DNA of 64,000 nucleotides, from assembly GCA_010093515.1 (NCBI GenBank), contig MU001688.1, positions 159,525-223,524 of the forward strand, given 5' to 3'. A program made the position numbers and the translations under genes. Below are positions 31,977-44,500 of the stretch, one piece after another (the first letter of the stretch is position 1; the number at the start of each line of letters is the position of its first letter). The stretch comes from Lineolata rhizophorae. Taxonomy: Eukaryota > Ascomycota > Dothideomycetes > Lineolatales > Lineolataceae. The notes under the pieces are model-generated. The model was not told where the DNA came from, did not search any database, and saw only the letters and a list, made by a program, of their open reading frames with translations.

Positions 31977-34620
31977 GGTGTTTTTGGGGGATTTGTGAAG
32001 TCCGGAGCGGAATGTTAAAGGACTTTTATTTCCTTTCGCTCGGTGTCTGACAAGTATGCTGAAGATGTGGATAGTGTTCAGAAGCTCTCTCGTGATACCA
32101 CTGAATGTTCATAATTAATTCAAGGCTATTATCACATTCGCCTAGTTGTAGCGCGTCTCTGTCCTTGGAACCTGTACGTTTCCTCCATCATTCTCCTACA
32201 CAATATAGCCATTGCCCGACTCTTTCTTTCTTTATTTCCCTTTTTTTCCTTTTTTTTTTCTACTTTTCAACCCGGCTCTAACTCGCAGAAGAGCTTCCAG
32301 GCCAAGCCAGCCAGCGTAGCGAAGCATATACAACCAGACCACAATACACCCCCGAACGAAGTTCCACGTCTTGCTGTCGGTCTTCTGGGCCGAACACTTT
32401 GGGTTGCCCACGAAGCCGCAAGTCTGGGGCCTGGCCTTTAGACTTGCAAATAAAGCAATAGTGTGCATTTCTGGGTTAGAGTATATCAACGCTCGCTGAC
32501 TTCGCAGTCCCAATATATAAGTTCGGCTTCTAGATATAAAACTGACCGTCGTCAAGCTGCACGAGGCTAGCAGCAGGGTGCCAGACATGGAGTTGTAGCC
32601 AGTCTTGCTACATCTACTATCACATACCTTCGACAGCTTACTACTACGTACGTACGCGGAGGTTCCAGGGATAGCGGTCCAGCGAAACTCGGTTCGGAAC
32701 GACGAGACACGATGTTCCAGAATACAGGTCTTGGCGGAAAGCCACCCAGACGCAAAGCATCTCGGGGGTTTGTCGTGGTCATCAAGGCCACAGACAAGCG
32801 TCGCCGACTGAGAAGTGCTCGAGATGTCGACCATTCACATTATGTTTCGTCCTAGATTAGTCGTTTGAAACTAGCACGCCGAACAAGCGTTTTATGTGAG
32901 TTTGGACACAGAACTGGCAGTAGATGGATTTGAAGTGCCATGTACGGAGTACACCTCACCTAACGAAGGAAGAAAGCAGCAATTAGCTCTGCACTAGCGC
33001 CCCAGTAGCACCACGCCTAGCGCGACAACAGCTCTACGTAGCACATACCTAGCCTGGCGCCGAAGAAGGCTGCTAAAAAGCGGGAGTGCTGTACCGGAAC
33101 GACGCTGGTGCTAGAGTAAAAGCCCGCAAGCATGACACGCAGCAGCGTCACGAGGCAGAACGCATAAGCCGGCGGCCAGAGGATGATTTGGTTCAGTCCG
33201 GAGTTGTACGAGCTGTGTATCCACACACCACCGGGCCCGGTCTCGGCGAACGGAGCCGGAGGTCGCCTGCCGTTGCCCGCTGGCCGGCGACCTGGCGCAG
33301 AAGCCTGCTTGCTTACCTTCCAGTCGGGCAGCGATGCGCCCACTGTCTTTCTTTTCCTTTGCCCTCGTCGCCGGGGACGCCACAGCAGAGTGGCCAGTTG
33401 CGGCATTTAGGAAACGGCCCATGCCGCCGGTAAATTGTGGTCGCAGCCGGGGATCCTCATCGCGGGCGTGTAGGTACCCGGGAGCAATTCCAGCGCGGGC
33501 CGCCATCGCCGTCTCGGGGACCGGGGCCAGCGCCGCCGCCCAGGGCACATGGCACCAGTCATTGCTATGTGCTGTTGCAGGGCATCGCTGCGTGGCTGGA
33601 GCAGTGGTGGTGGAGGTGGGTGGTGGTGGTCTGGGGCCCAGGCCGGCGAAGACCCGCATGCTCTTTTCTTCTTGTCCGCACGGGGCGGCCAATCCAAGGG
33701 CGCGGCCGTGGCGGCGTGCGAGGTCGGCCTGCGACGGCGTGTGCTATGACGGTCCCCACCGCGGGTTTCACGGGCCTCATGCCAGTCGCAGAAGAGAAGA
33801 GGAAGAAGAAAAGAAGAAAATAAAATAGAGAGACTTTGGCCGAGCCATCCCGCCGGGCCATTGCCGCTCCCACTGCCACATAGATCGAAGCCTGGCCCTT
33901 CCCGTCCATCTCCCCCCTCCCCCGCGTATATGTAAGCCCTCCTCTCTCCTCAGCTCGTCCCCTCCGCTCCTCCTACCGCCCTCATCGTGACCGCCTCGGC
34001 TTTTGCGCAGACCCGAACCCCAGCACCAGCTCCGCGCCTGCGGCGACGAGCAGAAATCTGAACAGAACAAGGTACGCGGCTGCACACCGCCCCTGCCGTC
34101 CGTCTTGGCTTGCCGTCGTCTCGTCGCGCTCGGCGTCGGCCTCCCGCTCAGTGCCCCGCTTGCGCCCACGCCGGCTGCCCCTCACCACGACTGCGTCACC
34201 AGGCCGGCATCGTGCGCCACGACGCTGCTCCCGTTTCAGGCACACCGCTCAATTGGCGATTCGCCGCGCTCCCTGCCTCGCACCTGACTCTCTCATTCCC
34301 CGTCTCTCTCCCTCTGCCCTAGCTCTGCTGCTGTCGTCACAGGCCGCACTTTCTCAAAGCTCCAACACACCCCAGCGCTGTTCCACTCTCCCGCCAACTC
34401 ACCCCCCGACAATTTCTTTTTCCCTCGACATCTCTCCTGCTTATCTACCTCCTCACGCCTCTGCATCCGCCTCAATCGCGCCCTCCGTCTTCACTCTCCT
34501 TCCGAGCTTTTCCATTGCTCCATCTAACTCGTTCGAAAGCTCAGATCCATAGCTCCTTGCTCTCCGATCAACTTACCCCAAGTACCCGAACCCGAACCCT
34601 TCGAACCCGCACTTCCAACC
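31977..34620. other. Intergenic region upstream of mannitol-1-phosphate dehydrogenase
   Basis: 2.6 kb with no confident gene, apart from the doubtful minus-strand frame described separately. The segment 33000-33900 is GC-rich with overlapping low-complexity frames on both strands. The last 650 bases are strongly C/T-rich and probably the promoter and leader of the dehydrogenase. A leader intron starting near 34071 (AAGGTACGC) is possible. TACGTA-type motifs occur near 32647 and 33037. Confidence 0.55.
32232..32834 (-). CDS. Doubtful hypothetical ORF (200 aa)
   Basis: A minus-strand frame starting with ATG at 32834. It has no recognisable domain, a Cys-containing segment (RPQTCGFVGNPKCSAQK) and a hydrophobic stretch (FVRGCIVVWLYMLRYAGWLGLEAL), and ends in a Lys run encoded by the poly-T tract. 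It could be a small lineage-specific membrane protein or chance. No neighbour supports it. Confidence 0.2.
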   Translation of the reverse strand: MVDISSTSQSATLVCGLDDHDKPPRCFASGWLSAKTCILEHRVSSFRTEFRWTAIPGTSAYVRSSKLSKVCDSRCSKTGYNSMSGTLLLASCSLTTVSFISRSRTYILGLRSQRALIYSNPEMHTIALFASLKARPQTCGFVGNPKCSAQKTDSKTWNFVRGCIVVWLYMLRYAGWLGLEALLRVRAGLKSRKKKGKKGK

Positions 34621-35784
34621 ATGTACGAGAAGGTCGCGGTCCACTTCGGCGGCGGCAACATCGGCCGTGGCTTCGTCGCCGAGTTCCTGCACAAGTCGGG
34701 CTATGAGGTCGTCTTCATCGATGTCATGGACAGCATCATCGAGGCGCTGCAGAACTCGAAGCACTACACCGTGACGGAGATCGGCGAGGACGGCGAGAGG
34801 ACCTTCGACATCAACCACTACCGGGCCATCAACTCGAAGTACGAGGAAGCCAAGGTGGTGGACGAGATCGCCAAGGCCGATGTGGTGACGTGCGCCGTCG
34901 GCCCCAACATCCTCAAGTTCATCGCGCCCGTCATCGCCAAGGGCATCGAGGCCCGCACCGTCGACTACCCGCTCGCCGTCATCGCCTGCGAGAACGCCAT
35001 CAACGCGACGGACACACTCGCCAGCTTCATCAAGCAGAAGCTAGCCGAGGAGACGCTGGCGACCCTGGACACCAAGGCGCGCTTCGCCAACAGCGCCATC
35101 GACCGCATCGTGCCGCACCAGGACCCCGACGCCGGCCTCAACGTCAAGATCGAGAAGTTCTACGAGTGGTGCGTCGAGCTGCCGCCCTTCCAGGGCGCGC
35201 CGCATCCCGAGATCGACGGCGTCCACTACGTCAACGACCTGACGCCCTACATCGAGCGCAAGCTCTTCACCGTCAACACGAGCCACGCGACGGCGGCCTA
35301 CTACGGCTACAACCGCAAGAAGGCCCTCATCCACGACGCCATGGAGGACGCCGAGATCCACGACATCGTGCGCGAGTGCCTACGCGAGACAGCCTCGCTC
35401 ATCGTCGCCAAGCACGGCATCTCCGCCGCCGAGCAGAACGACTACGTCGAGCAGATCATCTCGCGCATCTCGAACCCGGCTCTCGAGGACAAGGTCGAGC
35501 GCGTGGGCCGCGCCCCCTTGCGCAAGCTGTCGCGCAAGGAGCGCTTCATCGGGCCCGCGTCGCAGCTCGCCGAGCGCGGCATGAAGCACTCATCGTTGCT
35601 GGGCGCCGTCGAGATGGCCCTGCGGTTCCAGAACGTCGAGGGCGACGACGAGAGCGTCGAGTTGGCCAAGATTCTCAAGGAGACGGACGCCAAGGAGGCG
35701 ACGACGAAGCTGACGGGGCTGGAGGAGACCCATCCGCTGTTTCCCGATGTGAAGGAACTGGTGACGAAGGTGCAGAGTGGTTGA
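34621..35784 (+). CDS. mpdA: Mannitol-1-phosphate 5-dehydrogenase
   Basis: An intronless 387-residue frame, the usual length of fungal M1PDH, with an ATG in strong context (CAACCATGT). The N-terminal Rossmann motif is GGGNIGRGF (residues 10-18). The segments [21 protein letters not shown] and [18 protein letters not shown] are typical of the polyol-specific long-chain dehydrogenase family, and contain the lysine and histidine expected in the active site. Reaction: reversible NAD-dependent reduction of fructose 6-phosphate to mannitol 1-phosphate (EC 1.1.1.17), in the cytosol. It is a main entry to mannitol, which fungi use as carbon store and stress protectant. Codon use is very GC-rich, consistent with high expression. 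A C/T-rich leader of several hundred bases precedes it. Confidence 0.97.
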   Translation: MYEKVAVHFGGGNIGRGFVAEFLHKSGYEVVFIDVMDSIIEALQNSKHYTVTEIGEDGERTFDINHYRAINSKYEEAKVVDEIAKADVVTCAVGPNILKFIAPVIAKGIEARTVDYPLAVIACENAINATDTLASFIKQKLAEETLATLDTKARFANSAIDRIVPHQDPDAGLNVKIEKFYEWCVELPPFQGAPHPEIDGVHYVNDLTPYIERKLFTVNTSHATAAYYGYNRKKALIHDAMEDAEIHDIVRECLRETASLIVAKHGISAAEQNDYVEQIISRISNPALEDKVERVGRAPLRKLSRKERFIGPASQLAERGMKHSSLLGAVEMALRFQNVEGDDESVELAKILKETDAKEATTKLTGLEETHPLFPDVKELVTKVQSG

Positions 35785-38040
35785 GTTGTTGGGGGGAGCA
35801 TGATGTGTGACGTGCGGGGATTAGGGGGATAAAAAGGAAGAGGGAGAGGGGGGGGAGGATGAATGACGCGCCATGAGCATAGACAGGTACACATCGGGAA
35901 TCTCTTGCGTCCGGGTTGAGTAGGGTCGGGAAGAAGTGAGCGGTTGCTACATTTGGGGCAGATAAAAAGGGCTTCCCTCACCTTTTTCTCTCTTTTTTTT
36001 TTGGACTTGTTTCTTTTTCACCTACTTTTTACCTTCTAGTACCCGCTCCCTCCCTCCTCACCCAACTTTTTTGCCTCCCCTCCCCTCACCTCTTAATCCG
36101 ACCATTCTTTTTCTTTTTTTTCCCCTCATGTAAACGGTCATAGCAGTTTCAGAGAAAGACGGCTCTTATGAACACATAGACGAGTATCCCCAGAATGAAA
36201 TTCACCAACTCGGATTGCTGGCCATGGTTGGCTTGGCCGTTTCCTGTGCCATGCGTGAATGCTTTGGGAGGTCTTTGCCTTGAATTGGGCCGGGCAAGAA
36301 GTGTGTTCACGCTCTGTGGTGATGGATCATGCATGGTCTAGTGTAGATGACACAAAAAAAAAAGGGAGGGGGGATGCTATGGATGCTCAAACTTGCGCAG
36401 TCAAGGCAGTGATGTATTGCTCCACCAGATCCCATCTTCAAATTATATGGGCATCCGATAAAAATATCTAGGCACGTTTCTTCCCTCCCTTCGAACTTCT
36501 CCAAAGACAACCTTCAGGTAACCATGCAAGGAATCTGTGAATCACATCGAAAACTACGTCGAAAGTTTCTTGCAAGGACTGGCGTCTTTCTTTTCTTTTC
36601 GCCTAGTCCTTAATACCTTCGTACACACGTCGTCCGACTCAGACGGACATCCTCGGGCACTAGGTAGATACGTATACTGTCAGCAGACAGTCGCGCACTT
36701 TAGTTTCTAAGCCGGGCCGCAGTTGAGCAATCACCGTCTTGATCCTACGAGATAGTATTATGGCTCCTAGTTGTCACGCTAGTTGTTGTGCCCGGAGCGG
36801 GTTGTGAACGCTATGCTTCCGCCGATGTGTAGTTAACAAAATGCCACTGTACAGAAATGACTGAATGCGCCGTTGTCAAATTGGGCCGTTCGGAAATAGG
36901 TTCCCAGCAGCTACAAATTACCAAGAGCCCTGCACCACGTAATAAGCTACCCCCATTCTTAGCATACTCCGCGGCTTTACTCCATTGAACGGCCAGACCA
37001 AATTCTCGGTTCAAAAGGCCCTCCCTACGTACCCACGCATCGGCTGTCCACATCTGCTTGACAAAAGTAACCCTCTAGTGAATTCTGTTGCTCTTTTTAG
37101 CATTTCAAACCCCATATATTAGAAAAGAAGATGCCTTTCCCCATACCCAGGGGCGAAGTACAGTCCCTTTCAAAGTACACGTCCCCAACCTTCTATTTCG
37201 CCCACACATTAAGTGCGCAGGCCCCATCGGTGCAGATCATCAGCTACCCCCTAGGCTAAAAGTAGCTATCCTGTGCTGCCCACTGATTCCCACCGATTGT
37301 ACGCTACGCCGCGCCGCCGTAGACATGGTCAACTCGTAACAGAACCAAGTACCAAGACTGAACGAGCATGGCGACACTGAGTGGAAGTCATGATGGACAT
37401 TGCACCGTAGCACCGTACACCCGAAGACATCACCGCAAGGTCACAACTAAAAGTCGGAGAGGAGAACCCATTCCCATTTATCCCCAACCTGTCCTTCTCG
37501 CAATGCCACCTACGCGCGTACATAATTACAAACAACGCTGCCCTCGGCGGGCATTTAGACAAACAGGGACAAAGCCCTCGTCCAGTGAAGCGTCCGCATA
37601 CGTTCAGTCATGCGGCCGTTTCCCCAAGCTACCGCCCTTCCTCCACAGACTTCCCCTCTTCTTTCCTCTTCTCTCCACTCCTCTCCACAACGCCCCGTCG
37701 CCCGGCATGATTACGAGTAATAAGATTGAGCCTAGAAGACCCATACGGCAAAGAGAAAACAAGAAACCCGGATGAAGGAGGAAGAGAAGAGAAAGAAGGG
37801 AGAATATTCCGTTTTCAGGTCATACTAAGACAAGGAAAAATTTTGGAATACGGAAAGTTAGGGGTTAACTGATGGGAAAAGCCAACAATCGACGAGCCTG
37901 AAATGAACATGAAGTTTTGTACAAGTTTTCGAAGGGTGGGAAGAAACAGGAAACATATAGCAACGTGCTCTAAATCCCAACAGAAGACAAAATCGCTTTT
38001 TAAAAATTGATTTCTCTTCCCTTTTGAACCTTACACCACC
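35785..38040. other. Intergenic region between convergent mpdA and mitochondrial Hsp70 genes
   Basis: 2.26 kb without a supported gene. The first 100 bases after the mpdA stop are G-rich, then T-rich tracts follow. The central part is AT-richer. A small perfect inverted repeat, CTGTC-AGCA-GACAG, lies at 36677-36690 beside an ATACGTAT motif. The last 300 bases should include the Hsp70 3' UTR. Confidence 0.55.
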
Positions 38041-40116
38041 TTACGGTTTCTTCTCACCCTCGCCGCTCTGCTCACCACCCTGCTGTTGCTGCTCAGCCGC
38101 CTGCTCGCCCTGCTGGCCCTCGCTCGCGCGCGCTTTGTGCATCTGGTCGAACAAGGTCAAGCTCGCGCTCTGCAGTTCGTCCGTCTTCTCCTTGAGCTCC
38201 TCAGCGGTAGCCTCGCCCTCGCCGGCCTGGCTCTTGCTGACGTACTCGCGCAGGGCCGTAATCTTCTCGCGGATCTTCTCGGCCTCAGCCTTGTCAAGGC
38301 GATCCTCAAACTCCTTGAGCGCCTTTTCCGTGTCGTTCACGACGCTATCGGCACGGTTCGCCGACTCGATGGCCGCCTTGCGCTGCTTGTCCTGCTCACC
38401 GTACCGCTCCGCATCTTTGACCATGTTGTCGATCTCGGACTCGGACAGACCGGAACCGGAGGCAATGGTGATGCTCTGATCTTTGCCCGTGCTCTTGTCC
38501 TTGGCATGCACATGCACGATCGAGTCGGCATCGATGTCGAAAGTCACCTCAATTTGGGGAACACCACGGTGCGCAGGCGGGATGCCGACAAGCTGGAAGT
38601 TACCCAGCAGCTTGTTGTCACGAACAAGCTCACGCTCACCCTGGTACACCTTGATCTCCACGGCAGATTGGAAGTCGGCGGCAGTGGAGAAGACCTGCGA
38701 CTTCTTGGTGGGAATCGTGGTGTTCCGGTTGATCAAGCGGGTGAAAACACCACCCAGAGTCTCGATACCGAGAGAGAGGGGAGTAACATCGAGCAGAAGA
38801 AGGTCGGTAACTTCGCCAGAGAGCACAGCACCTTGAATGGCGGCACCAATAGCAACAGCCTCGTCAGGGTTGACACTCTTAGCTGGGTCACGGCCGAAGA
38901 TGCTCTTGACGGATTCAGTAACCTTAGGCATACGGGTCATACCACCAACAAGGATAACGTCCTGGATGTCCTTAGCCTGGAGGTTGGCATCCTTGAGAGC
39001 CTTGCGAACCGGGTCCACCGTCTTGGTAATGAGCGGGTCAACGAGGTTCTCAAGCTGGGCGCGCGTAAGCTTGGAGTTGATATGCTTGGGACCGGACGCG
39101 TCAGCGGTGATGAATGGGAGGTTGATATCGGTCTGCAGGGAAGAGGAGAGCTCGATCTTTGCCTTCTCAGCCGCTTCACGGATACGCTGAATAGCCATAC
39201 GATCGTTGGAAAGGTCGATGCCCTGCTCCTTCTTAAACTGCTGGACAAGATGGCGGACGAGAGAGATGTCGAAATCTTCACCACCAAGATGGGTATCACC
39301 GTTTGTTGACTTCACTTCGAAGACACCGTTCTGGATCTCAAGGATAGAGATATCGAAGGTACCACCACCAAGGTCGTAGACGGCGATGACACGGTCTTGC
39401 TCCTTCTCGAGACCGTAGGCCAGAGCGGCGGCCGTCGGCTCATTGACCACACGCAGCACATTAAGACCAGCAATCTGGCCAGCATCCTTGGTGGCCTGGC
39501 GCTGGGAGTCGTTGAAGTACGCAGGCACCGTGACAACGGCGTTCTTGATATTCTTGCCAAGGAAGCTTTCCGCAGTCTCCTTCATCTTGTTAAGGACGAA
39601 GCCACCAATCTGGCTGGGCGAGTACTTCTGGCCGTGCGCCTCGACCCAGGCGTCGCCGTTGGTGTGCTGGATGATCTTGTACGGCACCTGCTGGATGTCG
39701 CGCTGCACTTCCGGATCACTGTACTTGCGGCCGATGAGACGCTTGGTCGCAAAGAGCGTGTTCTCCGGGTTGACGACAGCCTGACGCTTGGCGGCAATGC
39801 CGACAAGACGCTCACCCTCCTTGGTGAAGCCAACGACAGATGGCGTCGTCCGCGTGCCCTCGGCGTTCTCGATAATGCGTGGTTGCTTTCCCTCCATGAC
39901 CGCAACGGCCGAGTTGGTGGTGCCCAGGTCGATACCAATGACCTGACCGCGCACCTTCTCCTGACCCGACGAACCGCTGCCGGTGTCGGCATATCCTCGT
40001 CGTGCAGTGAATGATGTGCAAGCACTGAACGGCGATGGGCGGAAAGAGGGAGCTGTGCGGGAAATAGAGGAAGCTGCGCGAGGCAGGAACCCTCTTGATA
40101 ACCGTGACGTGAGCAT
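38041..40116 (-). CDS. SSC1: Mitochondrial Hsp70 chaperone (SSC1/mortalin type)
   Basis: An intronless 691-residue frame. Residues 1-43 form a typical mitochondrial presequence ([20 protein letters not shown], rich in Arg/Ser, ending RRGYA). The ATPase domain starts [18 protein letters not shown] (about 59-76) and includes [17 protein letters not shown] and [11 protein letters not shown]. The substrate-binding domain has the core [21 protein letters not shown] helical lid and a Gln/Gly/Glu-rich tail (ending GEGEKKP) complete the protein. Family role: matrix chaperone and motor of the TIM23 import machinery with Tim44, Mge1 and J-proteins; also folding and Fe-S assembly in some fungi. The bacterial/mitochondrial DnaK-like signature, presequence and absence of a KDEL-type end distinguish it from the cytosolic and ER forms. 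Divergent from the DUF2415 gene across about 1.4 kb. Confidence 0.97.
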   Translation of the reverse strand: MLTSRLSRGFLPRAASSISRTAPSFRPSPFSACTSFTARRGYADTGSGSSGQEKVRGQVIGIDLGTTNSAVAVMEGKQPRIIENAEGTRTTPSVVGFTKEGERLVGIAAKRQAVVNPENTLFATKRLIGRKYSDPEVQRDIQQVPYKIIQHTNGDAWVEAHGQKYSPSQIGGFVLNKMKETAESFLGKNIKNAVVTVPAYFNDSQRQATKDAGQIAGLNVLRVVNEPTAAALAYGLEKEQDRVIAVYDLGGGTFDISILEIQNGVFEVKSTNGDTHLGGEDFDISLVRHLVQQFKKEQGIDLSNDRMAIQRIREAAEKAKIELSSSLQTDINLPFITADASGPKHINSKLTRAQLENLVDPLITKTVDPVRKALKDANLQAKDIQDVILVGGMTRMPKVTESVKSIFGRDPAKSVNPDEAVAIGAAIQGAVLSGEVTDLLLLDVTPLSLGIETLGGVFTRLINRNTTIPTKKSQVFSTAADFQSAVEIKVYQGERELVRDNKLLGNFQLVGIPPAHRGVPQIEVTFDIDADSIVHVHAKDKSTGKDQSITIASGSGLSESEIDNMVKDAERYGEQDKQRKAAIESANRADSVVNDTEKALKEFEDRLDKAEAEKIREKITALREYVSKSQAGEGEATAEELKEKTDELQSASLTLFDQMHKARASEGQQGEQAAEQQQQGGEQSGEGEKKP

Positions 40117-41545
40117 GTTGGCTACCGAGGAAGGGGGACACGGTTCACGCTGGCAAAGGAGGGGAGGGAGGACTGAGGTAGCAGTTGCGGCGATGAGAAG
40201 AGAACAGGATGGGGAAGAGGATGGATGAAGGAGGAGAATTGAGATGGATGGGTTGATGGTTAGGGAAGCAGAAAAGGGAGCTTCGGGAGAAAAAAATTAT
40301 GACGGCGACGGAAGCTCATGGAAGAACATGGTCCCGGAGCCGGGCTTGGCGCCGAGCTTTCGGCAACGCGGGCCCGCTGCATTACCTAGGTACGTGACGG
40401 AAGCCTAGATTGCCCGGACCGTCCCGAGCATTTGCCTTGGGAGCCGCCGATTTGAACTGCCCTTCTTCAGACGGCCATTACTGTATAAGTCGCAACATTG
40501 GCAATGCCCAGGTACCTCCCTACTACGTAGGTAGGTACGCACATTGGAGCCGCATCGGTGACCTGCGCAGCCATGGCCCGATGCAACTACCTTCTTGGGC
40601 TTGGGACAGCACTACACAGCATGTACGTAGTATGTAGTCTATTGAAACACGTCTCAGGCGTCGAGCTTGCACTGAAGGCTACATGAGAGCCTACATAGCC
40701 CCGTCTGGCCTGCGGGGCGCAACGGTTTAAGTAAGCCTGCAAGATGAGTACGTCTTGGCACATGAATAGGAGGGCGGCAGACGAGGGCCGTAGGCGTCGA
40801 GACCAAGCGGGGGCGAGCGCCACAGCTGCACGAGGCGGTGGGCGCGGTCGCGCGTGGCGCGACAAGCGTCTTCCAGAAGTCGCGTTGGCCCTGTCGCGTC
40901 GTCTGATAAATGCGACGCCGTCAGCAGCCGAAGAGCGCGCCAGCCAGTGCCGGGCCAGAGTGAAGCCATCAGCCGGGCTGGAGCTGGGCGTCGGCATCTT
41001 ATCATCACCGCCGCGGATCGAAGGCTCGAAGCCTTCTCCCGCAGGCTTGGCCGAAGACGTTTGCTGCAGCGGCGCATTAGTTTCCAATGAGAAACCAGTA
41101 CGAGAGCTTCGCGATGTGACGAGCGTGGACATGTGCCGCCCGGAGGACCAGACGTTATAATCTCCGTGAAGCCCGTCCCTTTCGGCGCAGCACTCGCGCC
41201 CGCAGAGTCGCTCCAAGACAGCACCAACGTCGGTTCCGCTCTGCCAGCGCCGCTGGACTGCCCGGGGAAGGCGCGCTCGAGTCGCAAGCTAATCGGACCC
41301 CGCCATTACGTAGCAGCCACACCCGGCCGCTCCGGTCGCGCTTGCCTGCCGCAAACATCCACCTCACCCGCCACACCCACGCGCATCATTCGCCATCGCC
41401 CGCGCTCCTCGACCCACGCTCCTCTTCTTCCTCTGCCCGTTGCCGCGCAACCTTCTTCCAACCCCTCCACGAGCCGGGCGCGCACTGCTAGCGGACCATG
41501 CGCGCATTTTAACCAGCTTGCACCGCGACACGCTGCCCCAGCACT
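40117..41545. promoter_or_regulatory. Divergent promoter region between mitochondrial Hsp70 and DUF2415 genes
   Basis: 1.43 kb between the two start codons. The frames present (40587-41287) are low-complexity shadows on both strands. I looked for a canonical heat-shock element near the Hsp70 start and found only a badly spaced TTC/GAA pair near 40283. Several TACGTA/CCTAGG palindromes cluster at 40384-40395, 40512-40538 and 40621-40640. Confidence 0.55.
40512..40538. promoter_or_regulatory. Near-perfect 12-bp inverted repeat
   Basis: GTACCTCCCTAC and GTAGGTAGGTAC arms (11 of 12 positions complementary) flank a 3-base TAC centre, about 400 bp upstream of the Hsp70 start. Candidate protein-binding palindrome or hairpin; no factor can be named. 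Confidence 0.4.
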
Positions 41546-44500
41546 ATGGCTGCGGATGATTTTCTGTACGGCTAAGCCCCAACTAGTCTCCAGTCCGCCC
41601 CGGCATCGGCATACAGCGGCGCAATCTAATCGCTCCCGCTTGAGGGCGACCTGCGACGCCACAAGCTGCTGCCGAGGCATCCTCCCCTAATCCTAGAATC
41701 CGATACTCACCGGAAGCCTCCCAGTTCCTACGAGACCGAAAACCTCATCCTCCCCTCCAGAAACTTCTATCCGTTGAGCATTCCCGTATCGTGAGTACCC
41801 TCGGCCTAGGCTACCCTACGCATGATTGGCGAATGCGGCTCCCGCGGCTCCTGCGGCTCCTTCGTGCCAGAGTGCTAACACGTGAGCCCGGAACAGCCAC
41901 TATCAGCTGCGTCACTTCATCAGCTCTCCCGAGCCCGACATCCTCTATTACGCGTCTGGCCGCGATGTTTACAGGCTCAACACGACGACTCGTGACCTGA
42001 TCCACGTCGCTGAACTGCCGTTCGAGGCTCGCTGTACCTCCTCTGGCTACGGTTGGATCTGCGTTGGCGGCGAAGATAGTGGCCTCTTCGCCATTATCAC
42101 TCTCAACGATGCGCCTTCAATTTCACACAATGGCAGGCCCGTCACTCCCTCCTTCCCGCGCCCCGGATTGCGGGTCGAGCGCATTGGCTCGCAAATCGTC
42201 AACTCAATATCCGTCCACAAAATCCCGGGTAGCAGCGTCGGGCCCGGCCGCTCGGAGGAGGACGAGGTCGTGGCCGTCCTAACCAACAATGACCAGACGA
42301 TGCGCATCTATTCGTTGACGCACGAGGGAGAAGCAGCGAGGATTGACTTTCCTTTCCCTATGAATCACGCGTCTATCTCTCCCGATGGGCGCCTACTTGT
42401 TGCAGTCGGAGATTCTCACGTTGCCTATTTCTTTGAGCGCAGGGACCGGCCCGGGTGTCCCGCTGACACTGACAAGCCTCCCGCCACCAAAGCTAAGTCT
42501 GCCGCCTCGACCTGGCAACTTCTTCGTGCACATACTTTGTACCTCCCCAAGTATAGGACTGCATGCGCCACCGGGTACTTTACCACGGCCTGGTCACCCT
42601 CAGGATCTCTGGTTGCTGTGGGAGCTGAAGCAGGTTACATCACTGTTTTCGACAGCAAGATCATCCAGGAAGTTCCTTATGCGGCTTCCAATACCATCGC
42701 GTCACTTACCTGCTCTTCTGCCGATCACATTAAGCCTTACATAAACACCGCCCGTCCACGCCGCGCGAAGATGTCCTCCAGCAACCCACGCTCTTCAAGG
42801 CCTGAAAAGCCTCTCGACGACATCCCTGATGCCATGGATGCGGAAGTCAAGGTCATTGCATCGACGCGCCCATATCACAATACTGGTCCAGGAGCTGTTC
42901 GTTGCATGCTGTTTTCCCCATCACCTTGGGACCTACTGATCTGGGCTGAAGACCAAGGCCGCGTTTGCGTCAGCGATTTGCGTGACGGACTCACGTCGCG
43001 GCAGGTATTGGATCTCCACCTTCCAGGCCAGCATGAGGAGCAAGGCCAAGACCAAGCAAAGCCAGCCCCAGATGTCCGCTTCGTTCAAGTGAACGATATC
43101 ACCGCATTTGCAGAAGATCAGCGAGTCGGTGAGGACGCAGCGCGCGAGACTGGACAGGCAGTTCTTAATGGTGAAGATTTGAGGGATGAAGAAGCGCCAG
43201 ACCCTGACTTGGAACCTACGCAACGCGCCAATATTCAGGAATTGCGTCGGCTGCGTGGTGTACTCATGAGGCGTTATCACGCGCCAATTCGGACCACGAG
43301 GATCGCCGCGAATAGCTTAGGTTGGAGCAGCAGGAATAACTTTCCCACTGGATACCATCGTACGCTGTTGGGAGAATTGACCTCGGAAGAGCAACAAATT
43401 TTAGACGGCTTGCGAGAGGGACGTTTAAGGGAAGAGGCTAGAGCAGCGAGGCAGTCGAGCGGCGATGAAAATGCTGGTCCACAGAGCGCCAATTACGGCC
43501 ACATTTCTCCTCCCCCCGCCAGCCCAGGCCACAATAATAGTGGCGGCTCCGGTATGAACATCGATACCGACTTCCCCGCTCTAACTCGCACGTCAGCTGC
43601 TCCAGCCACTCCTCCTGAACCCATGGTCGCCGTCCCGAGCTGGAATCCGTGGTATTTCCGCCAATTGAACGACCAAGACGTTCGCGATTTTGTCCGCCTA
43701 GTCAGCGAGTCCCAGCATCGCACGCAGTCAGATGTTATTGACGAGGGTGGCTCGGGAGAAGGCCCGCCACCAGTCCATAGGGATGTTGAGAGCGATGACA
43801 TCGAAAACCTTGTAATTCTGGACAACGATAGCGGAATTGGCGATCATGACGATGTCGCAGATGGACACAATGACGATGGTGATGTCCATATGGACTATGG
43901 ATTACACGATGGGGATCAGCGCACTTCTCATACCGAATTCAACCCAGCGTTTCCGCCGAGCGAGGCTGAACTGGCGGGTATCCCGGAAAACGAGGCTTCC
44001 TCTAGAAATAGAGATACCGACAACGCTAGCGCAACCCATAACGGTATCCACGCCCCTGCGCCGCTGACGGAACAAGATCGCCTCCGCAATATGGACATCC
44101 AGGCCCGTTGGCGTCTGATTCGCTCCCGTCAACATGCTATATTGCGCGACGACTCAAACGAGACGGGCCACAACAGCCCTACCGCGGGCTTCCTCTCGAC
44201 AACGAACCTTCCGATTCCGCGCTCCACGTCTCCGGCTCAGATGCCAGCTAGCACCGGCGTCTCGAACTCCTCTTCTCCCACGGGGAGTGTCAGCGCCGCT
44301 AACCGGATTACTACCAACCCCGCCGCGGCGATCACGACCACCTCACTCGTTCCTGCGGTCGCCACTTCGCCCTTCTATCGCCGCGCTGCTCGCATGGGGG
44401 GTGCCTATGCACCTGAATCCGCTGGCGCTGAGATCTATTCACGCGCAGGGCTACGCGGTCTCACGGCGGCCGCTGCAGCGGCCGGCATAAGCGTGCAGGT

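Noticed and set aside
34890-35810. 306-codon frame overlapping mannitol-1-phosphate dehydrogenase
   Set aside because: An Arg-rich shifted-frame shadow of the real gene.
40270-40330. Heat-shock element upstream of mitochondrial Hsp70
   Set aside because: TTC and GAA triplets occur but their spacing (start-to-start 7) does not fit the 5-bp HSE repeat.
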